Part shown: in pieces, positions 7,625 to 17,069 of the stretch
Layout of the letters: each line of letters opens with the position of its first letter
Position numbering within the stretch: position 1 is the first letter of the stretch
Assembly (NCBI GenBank): GCA_016721845.1
Contig: JADKHK010000013.1
Span: forward strand, 1,036,501-1,100,500
Direction of reading: 5' to 3'
DNA from: Lysobacterales bacterium
GTDB lineage: Bacteria > Pseudomonadota > Gammaproteobacteria > Xanthomonadales > Ahniellaceae
DNA: 64,000 nucleotides
Position numbers and translations under genes: made by a program
Notes under the pieces: model-generated
The model's database searches: none
The model's input: the letters and a program-made list of their open reading frames with translations, nothing else
What the model was told of the DNA's origin: nothing

Positions 7625-8731
7625 ATGATTTTCGAAACGCTCGCGTCCACGGGTCACGAGGAAGTCGTCTTCTGCCACAACAAGGACGCCGGTCTCAAGG
7701 CGATCATCGCGATCCACAACACCGTGCTCGGCCCTGCGCTGGGCGGACTGCGCATGTGGCCGTACAAGACCGAGCAGGACGCCTTGAACGATGTGCTGCG
7801 CCTGTCGCGCGGCATGACCTACAAAGCCGCGGTCTCGGGCCTGAACCTCGGCGGCGGCAAGGGCGTGATCATCGGTGATCCGTCCAAGGACAAGTCGGAA
7901 GCGCTGTTCCGCGCCTTCGGCCGCTACGTAAACTCGCTGAACGGCCGCTACATCACTGCCGAAGATGTCGGCATCGACGTCAACGACATGGAATGGGTGC
8001 TCAAGGAGACCGATTTCGTTACCGGCGTGCACCAGGTCCATGGCGGCTCGGGCGACCCCTCGCCGTTCACCGCCTACGGCACCTTGCAGGGCCTGATGGC
8101 GACGCTGAATGCCAAGTTCGGCAACGAAGACGTGGGCAAGTATGCCTATGCCGTGCAGGGCGTCGGCCACGTCGGCCTGGAATACGTGAAGCTGCTGCGA
8201 GAGCAGGGTGCCAAAGTGTTCGTCACCGACATCAACAAGGAATCGGTGCAGCGCTGCGTCGACGACTACGGTTGCGAAGCCGTGGGCCTCGACGACATCT
8301 ACGACGTCGACGCCGATGTCTATTCGCCCTGCGCGCTCGGCGGCACGGTCAACCACAGCACCATTCCGCGCTTCAAGTTCAAGGTCATCTGCGGCGCTGC
8401 CAACAACCAGCTGGCGACCGAGGACTGCGGCGACGAGATCGAGAAGCGCGGCATCCTGTACGCACCGGACTACGCCGTGAATGCCGGCGGCCTGATGAAC
8501 GTGTCGCTCGAGATCGACGGCTACAACCGCGAACGCGCGATGCGCATGATGCGCACGATCTATCACAACCTCGGCAAGATCTTCACGATCGCCAAGCGCG
8601 ACCACATCCCGACCTACAAGGCCGCGGATCGCATGGCGGAAGAGCGCATCCACACGATCGGCAAGATCCGTCTCCCGCACATGGGCAACGGCGCCCCGCG
8701 CTTCCTCGGCCGCATGCGCGGACTGGGTTGA
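7625..8731 (+). CDS. ldh: Leucine dehydrogenase (Glu/Leu/Phe/Val dehydrogenase family)
   Basis: Oxidatively deaminates leucine, and probably valine and isoleucine, to the 2-oxo acid with NAD+. 368 residues, the standard LeuDH length. G-G-L-R-M-W-P-Y at about 40-47 binds substrate. The catalytic lysines sit at about 67 (M-T-Y-K) and 79 (G-G-G-K-G-V-I), matching Lys68/Lys80 of the Bacillus enzyme. A Rossmann motif G-V-G-H-V-G is at about 180. The ATG at 7625 has GGAG nine bases upstream; the open frame is longer but this start gives the family N-terminus. A possible -10 box, TACACT (7539-7544), lies upstream. Five bases separate it from the isovaleryl-CoA dehydrogenase gene, so the two form an operon for the first steps of leucine catabolism. 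Confidence 0.93.
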   Translation: MIFETLASTGHEEVVFCHNKDAGLKAIIAIHNTVLGPALGGLRMWPYKTEQDALNDVLRLSRGMTYKAAVSGLNLGGGKGVIIGDPSKDKSEALFRAFGRYVNSLNGRYITAEDVGIDVNDMEWVLKETDFVTGVHQVHGGSGDPSPFTAYGTLQGLMATLNAKFGNEDVGKYAYAVQGVGHVGLEYVKLLREQGAKVFVTDINKESVQRCVDDYGCEAVGLDDIYDVDADVYSPCALGGTVNHSTIPRFKFKVICGAANNQLATEDCGDEIEKRGILYAPDYAVNAGGLMNVSLEIDGYNRERAMRMMRTIYHNLGKIFTIAKRDHIPTYKAADRMAEERIHTIGKIRLPHMGNGAPRFLGRMRGLG

Positions 8732-8736
8732 TCGGC

Positions 8737-9894
8737 ATGCGCGCGTTTCCTCTCGGCGAAGACATCGACCTGCTGCGGGACACGGTACGTGCCTTCGCCG
8801 AGAAGGAAATCGCGCCGCGTGCGGCACAGATCGACCAGGACAACCTGTTCCCTGCGGACCTCTGGCGGAAGCTGGGCGAACTCGGGCTGCTCGGCATCAC
8901 CCTGCCCGGCGAATACGGCGGTTCGGAGCTGGGTTATCTGGCGCATCTGGTGGCGATGGAGGAAATCTCCCGCGCTTCCGGATCGGTTGGCCTGAGTTAC
9001 GGCGCGCATTCGAACCTGTGCGTTCAGAATCTTTACAACAATGCCACCGATGCACAGCGCGCGAAGTTCCTGCCCAAGCTCTGCTCGGGAGAGCATGTCG
9101 GTGCGCTGGCGATGAGCGAGCCGGGAGCCGGCTCGGATGTGGTCGGCTCGATGGCCTGCCGGGCCGAACGGCACGGCGATGTCTACATCGCCAACGGTTC
9201 GAAGATGTGGATTACCAACGGCCCCGATGCCGACGTGCTGGTCGTGTACATGCGCACCGCACCCAAGGAAATGAAGTCGCGGGCGATGACCGCCTTCATC
9301 ATCGAGAAGGGCATGCAGGGATTCCGCACTGCGCAGAAGCTCGACAAGCTCGGCATGCGCGGCTCGAACACCTGCGAACTGGTGTTCGAGGATTGCGAGA
9401 TTCCGGCCGAGAACGTGCTCGGCGACGTGAATCAGGGCGTGAAGGTGCTGATGAGCGGCCTGAATACCGAACGCCTGGTGCTGTCGGGTGGCCCGATCGG
9501 CCTGATGCAGGCGGCGATGGAGATCTCGCTCGCCTACTCCCGCGAGCGCAAGCAGTTCGACACGCCGATCGGCAGCTTCGGCATCATGCAGGCGAAGCTC
9601 GCCGACATGTACACGGCCCTGCAAAGTTCGCGTGCCTTCGCCTACCAGATCGCCCGCGACTACGACGCCGGCCACAAGTCGCGTGTCGACACCGCCTCCT
9701 GCCTGCTGCATGCCTCGCGCTCAGCGGTGCAGGTCACGCTCGAAGCCATCCAGACCCTCGGCGGCAACGGTTACATCAACGAATACCCCGCCGGCCGCCT
9801 GCTGCGTGACGCGAAACTTTACGAAATCGGCGCCGGCACCAACGAAATCCGCCAGATGCTCATCGGCCGCGAGCTGTTCGAGGGGCGCGGCTGA
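8737..9894 (+). CDS. ivd: Isovaleryl-CoA dehydrogenase
   Basis: FAD-dependent oxidation of isovaleryl-CoA to 3-methylcrotonyl-CoA in leucine breakdown, passing electrons to ETF. 385 residues of acyl-CoA dehydrogenase fold. M-S-E-P-G-A-G-S-D-V (about 126-135) and W-I-T-N-G form the flavin site. The segment N-T-E-R-L-V-L-S-G-G-P puts a Glu at residue 245. In isovaleryl-CoA dehydrogenases the catalytic base is in this helix G position, unlike short- and medium-chain enzymes where it lies near the C-terminus. The end reads T-N-E-I-R-Q-M-L-I-G-R. It starts five bases after the leucine dehydrogenase stop, without an obvious strong ribosome binding site, consistent with coupling. Confidence 0.95.
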   Translation: MRAFPLGEDIDLLRDTVRAFAEKEIAPRAAQIDQDNLFPADLWRKLGELGLLGITLPGEYGGSELGYLAHLVAMEEISRASGSVGLSYGAHSNLCVQNLYNNATDAQRAKFLPKLCSGEHVGALAMSEPGAGSDVVGSMACRAERHGDVYIANGSKMWITNGPDADVLVVYMRTAPKEMKSRAMTAFIIEKGMQGFRTAQKLDKLGMRGSNTCELVFEDCEIPAENVLGDVNQGVKVLMSGLNTERLVLSGGPIGLMQAAMEISLAYSRERKQFDTPIGSFGIMQAKLADMYTALQSSRAFAYQIARDYDAGHKSRVDTASCLLHASRSAVQVTLEAIQTLGGNGYINEYPAGRLLRDAKLYEIGAGTNEIRQMLIGRELFEGRG

Positions 9895-9953
9895 CTTCCG
9901 TTTTCATCGCAGGCTGGTAGGCTCGGGCGACAGCTTGGACTGGGGTCGTTGCA

Positions 9954-11465
9954 ATGGATGAATTGTTCGCGCCCGAAGAAACCACGAGCACCTTGCCGTG
10001 GAAGGTGATGATCGTCGATGACGAACCCGAGGTGCACAATGTCACCCGGCTGGTGTTGTCGAATTTCCGCTTCGAAAACCGGCCGTTGCAGTTCCTGCAG
10101 GCCTATTCGGCGAAGGAAGCCCGCGGCCTGATCGCGGCCAATCCGGACACGTCGGTGATGCTGCTCGACGTGGTCATGGAGAGTGACCAGGCCGGACTCG
10201 ATCTGGTGAAGGTCATCCGCAACGAACTCGGCAACCGCTTCGTGCGCATCGTGTTGCGCACCGGCCAGCCCGGCCAGGCCCCGGAGCAGGATGTCATCGC
10301 CAACTACGACATCAACGATTACAAGGAAAAGACCGAACTCACGGCACAGAAGCTGTCGACGATGATGTACGCGACCCTGCGCGCGCATCGCGACATCATG
10401 ACCATCGAGGCCAACAAGCGCGGCCTGGAGCGCGTGATCGAAGCCTCGGCACGAATTTTCTCGCACCAGCATTCGCACGAGTTCGCGTCGGCCGTGCTCG
10501 GCCAGCTGACGACCCTGGTCGGCGTCGAGCGTGGTGCGCTCTATTGCAAGGTGCCACGTCCCGCGACCCAGACGCCCGAGCATTTCCTGGTCGCCGCCGC
10601 GAATGGCGACTATGCGCGCTTCGTCGACAACAATGCCGATGAACGCCTGCCGCCGCGCATTGCCGACAGCCTGCGCGACGCCTACTCGCGCAAGCGCCAC
10701 GTGTTCAACAAGGACCACTACGTCCTGCATTTCACCGACAGCCACCGCACCGAAAGCCTGCTCTACGTCGGCGAAACCTGGGACCTGAGCCCGCTCGACA
10801 TGAAGCTGGTCGAGGTGTTCTGCACCAATGTCTCGATCGCGTTCGAGAACCTGCATCTGCAACGCGAGATGTTCGACTCCCAGGTCGAGATTGTCACCCT
10901 GCTGGCCGGCGTCGCCGAAAGCCGTTCCAAGGACACGCTCAACCACGTCAAGCGCGTGGGTCACCTCGCCGACCTGCTGGCCGAAGCCTTCGGCCTCGAA
11001 TCCCGCGCACGCGAGATGTTGCGGTACGCGGCGCCGCTGCATGACATCGGCAAGATCGGCATCCCCGACGCGGTGCTGAACAAGCCGGGTTCGCACACGC
11101 CGCAAGAGACGGAAGTGATGCAGACGCATGCCCGGATCGGTGCGCAGTGGCTGGCCGCATCGCGCCTGCCGTTGCTGCAACTCGCGGCAATAATCGCCGA
11201 GGACCACCACGAGAACTGGGACGGTTCGGGCTATCCGCGCGGACTCAAGGGCGACGAAATCTCGATCGGTGGTCGCATTACGGCCCTCGCCGACGTCTTC
11301 GACGCGCTCGGCAGCAAGCGTTGCTACAAGGAAGCCTGGACGGCCGACGACATCCGCGGCTTCATCAGCGAACAGACCGGCAAGAAATTCGATCCGCGAC
11401 TGGTCCAGCTGCTGTTCGACAACTGGCAACGCGCCGAGCAGATCCGCGCCCGTTTCCCGGACTGA
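9954..11465 (+). CDS. Response regulator with receiver, DUF3369 and HD-GYP domains (c-di-GMP phosphodiesterase)
   Basis: 503 residues. The receiver domain (about 15-140) has the acidic pocket in I-V-D-D-E and the phospho-acceptor Asp in M-L-L-D-V-V-M. A GAF-like DUF3369 domain (about 165-310) senses an unknown signal. The HD-GYP domain (about 315-500) has H-D-I-G-K-I-G-I-P-D, E-D-H-H-E-N-W-D-G-S-G-Y-P and A-D-V-F-D-A-L, so all metal ligands and the GYP triad are present. This predicts hydrolysis of cyclic di-GMP. Its stop codon directly abuts the stop of the sensor kinase on the other strand (TGATCA), making that kinase the likely partner. It interrupts the leucine genes. Confidence 0.93.
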   Translation: MDELFAPEETTSTLPWKVMIVDDEPEVHNVTRLVLSNFRFENRPLQFLQAYSAKEARGLIAANPDTSVMLLDVVMESDQAGLDLVKVIRNELGNRFVRIVLRTGQPGQAPEQDVIANYDINDYKEKTELTAQKLSTMMYATLRAHRDIMTIEANKRGLERVIEASARIFSHQHSHEFASAVLGQLTTLVGVERGALYCKVPRPATQTPEHFLVAAANGDYARFVDNNADERLPPRIADSLRDAYSRKRHVFNKDHYVLHFTDSHRTESLLYVGETWDLSPLDMKLVEVFCTNVSIAFENLHLQREMFDSQVEIVTLLAGVAESRSKDTLNHVKRVGHLADLLAEAFGLESRAREMLRYAAPLHDIGKIGIPDAVLNKPGSHTPQETEVMQTHARIGAQWLAASRLPLLQLAAIIAEDHHENWDGSGYPRGLKGDEISIGGRITALADVFDALGSKRCYKEAWTADDIRGFISEQTGKKFDPRLVQLLFDNWQRAEQIRARFPD

Positions 11466-14400
11466 TCAGCCCGCGTTCGCCAGCTCACCCTGCGGAAAGC
11501 GCACCAGGAAACGCACGCCGTTGCCGGGAGTGCTGTCACAGGACACGGTGCCGCCCAGCATCTGCGTGACCAGGTTGTAGACGATGTGCATGCCGAGGCC
11601 GGAACCGCCCTGCCCGCGCTTGGTCGTGAAGAACGGCTCGAAGATGCGCGTGCGCACGGATTCGTCCATGCCGCGGCCATCGTCGCGGTAGTCGAGCTCG
11701 ATCTGCCCGGCTTCGGCCCGCACTGCGATCTGCACCCTGCCCTGTTCGATGCCTTCGAAGCCATGCACCAGTGAATTGATGACCAGGTTAACGATGACCT
11801 GATACAGCGCGCCGGGGTAGGTGTTGACGCGAATCGCCGGGTCGCAGTCGACGACCACTTCGTGCTGCGTGCGTTTCAGGCGTGGATGCAGCGAGGTCAG
11901 GATTTCGTCGAGGTATTCGGCCAGTTCGATCACGCGACGTTGTTCGCTCGACTGGTCGACCGCGACCTGCTTGAAGCTCTTGACCAGGTGATCGGCGCGC
12001 TTGAGATTGCGCAGGATCAGTTCCGAACTGTCGGCGGCAGTGCCGAGGTACATGTCGAGATCGGACCGTTTGAGCGCACCCTCGGCAACCAGCACCTGCA
12101 CGCGCTTTGACTCCGTTTCCAGATGCGAGGCTGCAGTGACGCCGATGCCGAGCGGTGTGTTGATTTCGTGTGCGACGCCGGCCACGAGTGCTCCGAGCGC
12201 CGCCATCTTCTCGGATTCGACCAGTTGCTTCTGCGCCAGCCGGAGTTCGTCGAGCGTGCGTCGCAGCTGCCCGTTCGCGCTTTGCAGATCTCGCGTTCTC
12301 GCATCGACGCGATGTTCCAGCTCGGCATTGAGTTTCTGCAGCGCCTCCTCGTGCTGCATGATGTCGGTGATGTCGCGCGACACGCCGATCAGGCGCGTGG
12401 CGCGACCGGCGGCATCACGCTCGACCACGCGCCCGTAGGACAACGCCCACAGCCAGCCGCCGCTGCGCGTGGCAATCCGGAAGCTGGCTTTCATGCGCTC
12501 GCTCGTCCCTTTGACGGCCGCGTGATAGGCGTCGAGGTAAGCCTGCTGGTCATCCGGATGGACAGCGGAAAAAATGTCCTGCAGGTTCAGGCGCTCGCGA
12601 TCCGGGATCACGGTTTCCGGATTGGCATTCCGGCGCACGATGCTGCCGCTGGCGAGATCGGCGTCCCAGATTTCGTCGCCCGACGATTCCAGCGCCATGC
12701 TCAGCCACTCTTCGCTTTGGCGCAGTCGTTGCTGCTGCTCCAGGCGCGCCCGGGCGAATCTCGCCGCCCGTTGCACCAGGGCCCAGGCCGCGAGCAGTGC
12801 CACGAGCCCGTACAGGGACCAGGCCCACCATGACCACCACGGCGCCGGCGACACGACGATGCGCAGCGGTTCGCGCGACTCGATCCAGGCCTTGCTGCCC
12901 GGTCCGGCGGCGCGCAGGCGCAGCGCGTAGTCGCCGGCCGGCAAGGCGGTGAAGCTGGCGGTACTCGTGCCGACCGCAAGCGCGATCCACTGGTCCTCGA
13001 AGCCATCGAGTTGATAGGCGTAACGCGTCGAGGCCGGATGCGTGAAATTGAACGCCGTCAGGTCGACATTGATCACCTTGTCGCGATGCGTCAGCGCCAC
13101 CCGGCCGTCGCGCGGCATCAAGCGCCGGCTCGCGGACTCTGCATCGGCACCAACGATGCTGTTCGATCCGAGCACGCTGATGGCCGACACCACCGGCGGC
13201 TTCGGCGGCCGGGGCTCGCGCACGGCATCGGGGTGGAACAGGGTCAGCCCCTCCAGGCCACCGAAGTAGATTTCACCATTGTCGTCGTGCGCGACGGCGC
13301 CGACGAAATAGCCGAGGCTCTGCGTGCCTTCCGACCAATCGAAATTGACCAAGGTTTCGTCGGCCAGCGACAGTCGCGTGATGCCGGTCGAATGCGAGAT
13401 CCACAGATGCCCCTCGTGGTCTTCGACGAGGGCGGCGATCGCATCCGAGCCGAGCCCGTCGCTGCGCCGGATCGCACGAAACCGGTAGCGCCCGTCGCTG
13501 TCGCGTTCGCCGCGATTGAGACCGCCGCCCTGGGTCGCGACCCAAAGCGTGCCGACCCGATCCTCGAGCAGATAGGTGATGACGCCGCTGCTCAATGCCG
13601 CCTCGCCCTCCGGTGCGTAATGCGTGATCGCGCCGCTGACCGGATCGAACCGCACCATGCCCTCGCTGCGCAGGCCGAACCAGATCGCGCCATCGCGCGT
13701 CTGGTAGCTGAGATTGACCACTTGCAGCGGGAGATGGCGTCCACCGGTCAGGCTCTCGAATCGCTCGAAGCCGCTGCAACCGGCGCAGCGCCGGACCACG
13801 CCGGTGCCGAGGGTGGCGACCCACAAGGCGCCGTCCCGGTCCTCGAACAATCCGGAGACGTTGCGCCCGGGCAGCGATGTCGGGTCGTCCGGAATCGGCA
13901 GGAAATGTTCGAAGCGCGAGGCACCGGGCGCGAGCCGCGACAGACCCGCCGTCGGCGAACCCACCCAGAGACTGCCGTCTCGCGTCTGACGCAATGCCTG
14001 CACGGTCGATGACCCGATCGAGTCGGGGTCTTCCGGGTCGTGCCGGTAGACCCGCTCGACACCCTTGCGCGGATCAAGCAGGGCCACGCCCCCTTCCTCG
14101 TGCATGCCGATCCAGAGCTTGCCGGCGCTCGCAGGCGCCACTGCGATCGCGGTCGGGCGCGGCAGGTAGCGAGGATCATCGGGACGAAACGGGGCCAGGC
14201 GGAAACCCGAGCTGTTCGGGTCATGCAGGCTGATGCCATTGGCCCAGGTCCCGACCCAGACCAGCCCGTCGCGATCGATCATCATCGACTCGATGCGGTG
14301 CGCACCCAATCCGACCCGTCCGTAGGGGTCGTAACGCCAGTTGTGCAGGCTGCCATCGTGCGCGTCGATGCGCGTCAGGCCAGTCAGGGTGCCGACCCAC

Positions 14401-15248
14401 ACGGCGCCATCCTGGCCCACTTGCAGCGCTCGAATGGCATTGCCGGACAAGCCCTCCGGACGCTCCCGCCAGCGGGTCACCTCGCCGTCGGGCCGCATCC
14501 GGAACAGGCCGGCATCGCCGGAACCGATCCAGACCGCACCATCGGCCCCCTCATCGACGACATAGCTGTCGAGCGCCCCGAGTTCGGGGTCGTGCCAGTC
14601 GCGCACCAGCGCGCCTTCGGCATCGATCTCGCAGGTCCCGAGCCGGGTGGCGATGAGCAGATGGCCATTGCGTCGGGCAGTGATGACGCGGGTCGCGTTC
14701 AGGCCGGGCAAGGTGGCGCTGTCGCGCGCCGCTTCGAAGCGGCGTTGTCCGGGCCGGATGCGCTGCAACCCGCCCGCCGACGTCGCCACCCAGATCGCAC
14801 CGTCCGCGGCTCGCGCCAAGGCGGTGACGCCATCTCCCGCGAGCGAATCGGCAGCCGCAGGATCGTGACGAAAATGTTCGAAGCGATCGGCCTCGGGGTC
14901 GTAACGATTCAAGCCGCCGCCACCGGTACCGATCCAAAGGAACCCCTCGGCATCCTCGACCATCGCGGCGACGTGGTTGTCGGAAAGACTGGATGGGTCG
15001 TCGGGACGATGCCGGAACACGCGGATGCGATTGCCGTCGCTGCGATTCAGGCCATCGAGCGTGCCGATCCAGACGAAGCCGCGACGGTCCTGCAGGATGG
15101 CGCGCACGGTCGGCTGGCTCAGCCCCTGCTCGACCGTGATTGAGTGGAAGCGCACGCTCTCGATCGTCGAGGGTTCCGCCGCGGGCAACACCGTCGCGCC
15201 GAGCAGGCCGGCGAGCAGAAATGCGCATGCGACGAACGTTCGATGCAT
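11466..15248 (-). CDS. Sensor histidine kinase with periplasmic beta-propeller repeats (Reg_prop/YYY), PAS and kinase domains
   Basis: 1260 residues. A signal peptide (about 1-23) is followed by about 700 residues of two-component-regulator propeller repeats, seen as recurring W-I-G-T-x-x-G-G-L and W-V-G-T units. A Y_Y_Y domain comes next (Y-A-Y-Q-L-D-G-F-E-D-Q-W). One Trp-rich membrane helix (about 795-815) precedes a PAS domain (about 845-965), a coiled region and the kinase core. The phospho-acceptor is His1027 in V-A-H-E-I-N-T-P-L-G. The N box and G boxes (D-D-G-R-G-M-D, G-S-G-L-G-M-H) are intact. There is no receiver domain of its own, so the neighbouring HD-GYP response regulator, convergent and touching, is the natural target. 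Such propeller kinases often sense polysaccharide or oligosaccharide signals in the periplasm. Confidence 0.92.
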   Translation of the reverse strand: MHRTFVACAFLLAGLLGATVLPAAEPSTIESVRFHSITVEQGLSQPTVRAILQDRRGFVWIGTLDGLNRSDGNRIRVFRHRPDDPSSLSDNHVAAMVEDAEGFLWIGTGGGGLNRYDPEADRFEHFRHDPAAADSLAGDGVTALARAADGAIWVATSAGGLQRIRPGQRRFEAARDSATLPGLNATRVITARRNGHLLIATRLGTCEIDAEGALVRDWHDPELGALDSYVVDEGADGAVWIGSGDAGLFRMRPDGEVTRWRERPEGLSGNAIRALQVGQDGAVWVGTLTGLTRIDAHDGSLHNWRYDPYGRVGLGAHRIESMMIDRDGLVWVGTWANGISLHDPNSSGFRLAPFRPDDPRYLPRPTAIAVAPASAGKLWIGMHEEGGVALLDPRKGVERVYRHDPEDPDSIGSSTVQALRQTRDGSLWVGSPTAGLSRLAPGASRFEHFLPIPDDPTSLPGRNVSGLFEDRDGALWVATLGTGVVRRCAGCSGFERFESLTGGRHLPLQVVNLSYQTRDGAIWFGLRSEGMVRFDPVSGAITHYAPEGEAALSSGVITYLLEDRVGTLWVATQGGGLNRGERDSDGRYRFRAIRRSDGLGSDAIAALVEDHEGHLWISHSTGITRLSLADETLVNFDWSEGTQSLGYFVGAVAHDDNGEIYFGGLEGLTLFHPDAVREPRPPKPPVVSAISVLGSNSIVGADAESASRRLMPRDGRVALTHRDKVINVDLTAFNFTHPASTRYAYQLDGFEDQWIALAVGTSTASFTALPAGDYALRLRAAGPGSKAWIESREPLRIVVSPAPWWSWWAWSLYGLVALLAAWALVQRAARFARARLEQQQRLRQSEEWLSMALESSGDEIWDADLASGSIVRRNANPETVIPDRERLNLQDIFSAVHPDDQQAYLDAYHAAVKGTSERMKASFRIATRSGGWLWALSYGRVVERDAAGRATRLIGVSRDITDIMQHEEALQKLNAELEHRVDARTRDLQSANGQLRRTLDELRLAQKQLVESEKMAALGALVAGVAHEINTPLGIGVTAASHLETESKRVQVLVAEGALKRSDLDMYLGTAADSSELILRNLKRADHLVKSFKQVAVDQSSEQRRVIELAEYLDEILTSLHPRLKRTQHEVVVDCDPAIRVNTYPGALYQVIVNLVINSLVHGFEGIEQGRVQIAVRAEAGQIELDYRDDGRGMDESVRTRIFEPFFTTKRGQGGSGLGMHIVYNLVTQMLGGTVSCDSTPGNGVRFLVRFPQGELANAG

Positions 15249-15299
15249 GCCGCGAGGCTATCCGCCATGGGCGATGCCGACAACCGTGACGATTCTTGA

Positions 15300-15328
15300 T
15301 TGCCGCGATCATGTTGCACCGCGATAAT
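15300..15328 (+). promoter_or_regulatory. Putative sigma-70 promoter for the thiolase gene
   Basis: TTGCCG (15300-15305) and GATAAT (15323-15328) are separated by 17 bases. They lie about 36 bases before the thiolase ATG, in the gap between divergent genes. Confidence 0.45.
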
Positions 15329-15363
15329 CGGACTCCCGAACCATCCCTTCCGCTGGAGCTGCC

Positions 15364-16545
15364 ATGTCCGAAAATTCCGTTGTGATCGTCGGCGCGAAGC
15401 GCACGGCGGTGGGTTCCCTGCTCGGTCAGTTCACCGGTGTTGCAACGCCGCAACTTGGCGCCACCGCGATCCGTGCGGCGCTCGCGCAAGCCGGCGTGGC
15501 CGCCGACCAGGTCGAGGAAGTGCTGATGGGCTGCGTGCTGCCGGCCGGTCTCGGACAGGCGCCGGCACGCCAGGCCGCCTTGGCCGCCGGCATTTCGACC
15601 GCCGCGGCCTGCATGACCCTCAACAAGGTCTGCGGCTCGGGCATGAAGGCGATCATGCTCGGCCATGACGCGCTCAAACTCGGCCATGCCAGCGTCGTCG
15701 TCGCTGGCGGCATGGAATCGATGACCAATGCGCCGCACCTGTTGCCGGGCAGTCGGACTGGCGTGAAATATGGCAATTTCGAGGCGCTTGATCACATGGC
15801 CTGGGATGGCTTGGTCAATCCCTACGACAAACAGGCGATGGGCGTGTTCGGCGAGCAGTGCGCCGACAAGTACGCCTTCACCCGCGACGCCCAGGACGCC
15901 TACGCGATCGAATCGGTGCAGCGCGCGCTCGCGGCGCAGGCCTCGGGTGCGTTCAAGAACGAGATCGCACCGGTCACCATCGCCGGGCGCAAGGGCGATG
16001 TCGTGATCGATAGCGACGAACAGCCGGGTCGCTGCGACATCGGCAAGATCGGCAGTCTGAAGCCCGCGTTCAAGAAAGACGGCACGATCACGGCGGCGAG
16101 TTCGTCGAGCATCAACGATGGTGCGGCCGCCACCGTGATGATGCGAGAAAACGACGCGCTGGCGCGGGGTTTGAAGCCGATGGCGCGCGTGCTCGGCCAT
16201 GCCACGCATGCACAGGAACCAGGCTGGTTCACGACGGCGCCGGCACCGTCGATCGCGAAGCTGCTGAAACAGGTCGGCTGGTCCGTGGCCGACGTCGACC
16301 TGTTCGAGGTGAATGAAGCCTTCGCGGTGGTCGCGATGGCTGCGATGAAGGAGCTCGACATTCCGCACGCGAAGATCAACGTCAACGGCGGCGCCTGCGC
16401 GCTCGGTCATCCGATCGGCGCCAGCGGTGCGCGACTGGTCGTGACCCTGATCCATGCGCTCCAGGCGCGCGGCCTCAAGAGAGGGGTCGCGTCCCTGTGT
16501 ATCGGCGGCGGAGAGGCCACCGCCATCGCGATTGAACTCGTGTAA
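15364..16545 (+). CDS. Acetyl-CoA C-acyltransferase (thiolase)
   Basis: 393 residues. Condenses or cleaves acetoacetyl-CoA or 3-oxoacyl-CoA. The nucleophilic Cys90 lies in N-K-V-C-G-S-G-M-K-A. The histidine of N-E-A-F-A-V-V, the G-H-P-I-G-A-S-G-A-R loop and the second catalytic Cys in L-C-I-G-G-G-E-A are all present. The thiolase could take the acetoacetate and acetyl-CoA products of leucine breakdown further: the products of HMG-CoA lyase are acetoacetate and acetyl-CoA. It has its own likely promoter and stands between the regulatory genes and the carboxylase gene. Length and motifs fit biosynthetic-type acetyl-CoA acetyltransferase (AtoB/PhaA), but chain-length preference cannot be read from the sequence. 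Confidence 0.9.
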   Translation: MSENSVVIVGAKRTAVGSLLGQFTGVATPQLGATAIRAALAQAGVAADQVEEVLMGCVLPAGLGQAPARQAALAAGISTAAACMTLNKVCGSGMKAIMLGHDALKLGHASVVVAGGMESMTNAPHLLPGSRTGVKYGNFEALDHMAWDGLVNPYDKQAMGVFGEQCADKYAFTRDAQDAYAIESVQRALAAQASGAFKNEIAPVTIAGRKGDVVIDSDEQPGRCDIGKIGSLKPAFKKDGTITAASSSSINDGAAATVMMRENDALARGLKPMARVLGHATHAQEPGWFTTAPAPSIAKLLKQVGWSVADVDLFEVNEAFAVVAMAAMKELDIPHAKINVNGGACALGHPIGASGARLVVTLIHALQARGLKRGVASLCIGGGEATAIAIELV

Positions 16546-16646
16546 TATCCCGTTTCGGCCTTGTAACGATCCGCGACTGTAGGGCAGGCCAGCCCTGCGG
16601 CGCGGTGAGGTCGTGTTTCCAAACCTACTCCTTGGAGAAAGAAATC

Positions 16647-17042
16647 ATGCAACTGAACAAGCTCGCTCTGATCGCCGCTCTGGCTGCCGCTCTGGCTGCT
16701 TGCGGTGGTGACGCCCAGCAGGCCGCCGACACGGCCGCGACCGAAGCCACCCAGGCTGCGGAACAGGCTGCCGACGCCGCCGCCGCTGCTGCCACGGATG
16801 CTGCTGCCGCGACGACCGAAGCCGCCACCGACGCCGCCGCTGCCGTGGGTGATGCCGCTGCCGACGCCGCGACCGCTGCCGGCGACGCCGCTGCTGCTGC
16901 CGCTACGGACGCTGGCGCTGCCGCTGCCGACGCTGCAACTGCTGCCGGCGATGCCGCTGCTGCTGCCGCGACGGACGCTGCCGCTGCTGCGACGACCGAC
17001 GCAACCGCGCCGGCGACGACCGAAGAAGCCCCGAAGCAGTAA
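16647..17042 (+). CDS. Alanine-rich repetitive lipoprotein
   Basis: 131 residues, more than half Ala. The N-terminus is a lipoprotein signal with lipobox L-A-A-C (Cys19) followed by G-G-D. By the +2 rule (Gly) it should go to the outer membrane. The rest is a low-complexity run of A, D, T, E and G with an 11-residue spacing of acidic residues. This suggests one long amphipathic helix, similar in look to LEA-like or Lpp-like spacer proteins. It includes an 18-residue tandem repeat. GGAGA lies eight bases before the ATG, and a strong hairpin terminator follows, so it is a single-gene unit that is probably well expressed. Function is unknown; an envelope spacer or stress-protective role is speculation. 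Confidence 0.8.
   Translation: MQLNKLALIAALAAALAACGGDAQQAADTAATEATQAAEQAADAAAAAATDAAAATTEAATDAAAAVGDAAADAATAAGDAAAAAATDAGAAAADAATAAGDAAAAAATDAAAAATTDATAPATTEEAPKQ
16860..16979 (+). repeat. Internal tandem repeat in the Ala-rich lipoprotein gene
   Basis: Residues 72-89 and 94-111 of the lipoprotein are identical (A-D-A-A-T-A-A-G-D... pattern) with a 22-residue (66-base) period. The DNA copies differ at a few third positions, so the repeat is not a very recent duplication. Confidence 0.8.
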
Positions 17043-17069
17043 TTCGCTTCGCTTCCCGGAAGTACTGAA

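Noticed and set aside
15297..15312. TTGATTGCCGCGATCA as another FNR box
   Set aside because: The spacing between half sites is wrong (not N4) and part of it serves as the -35 of the thiolase promoter.
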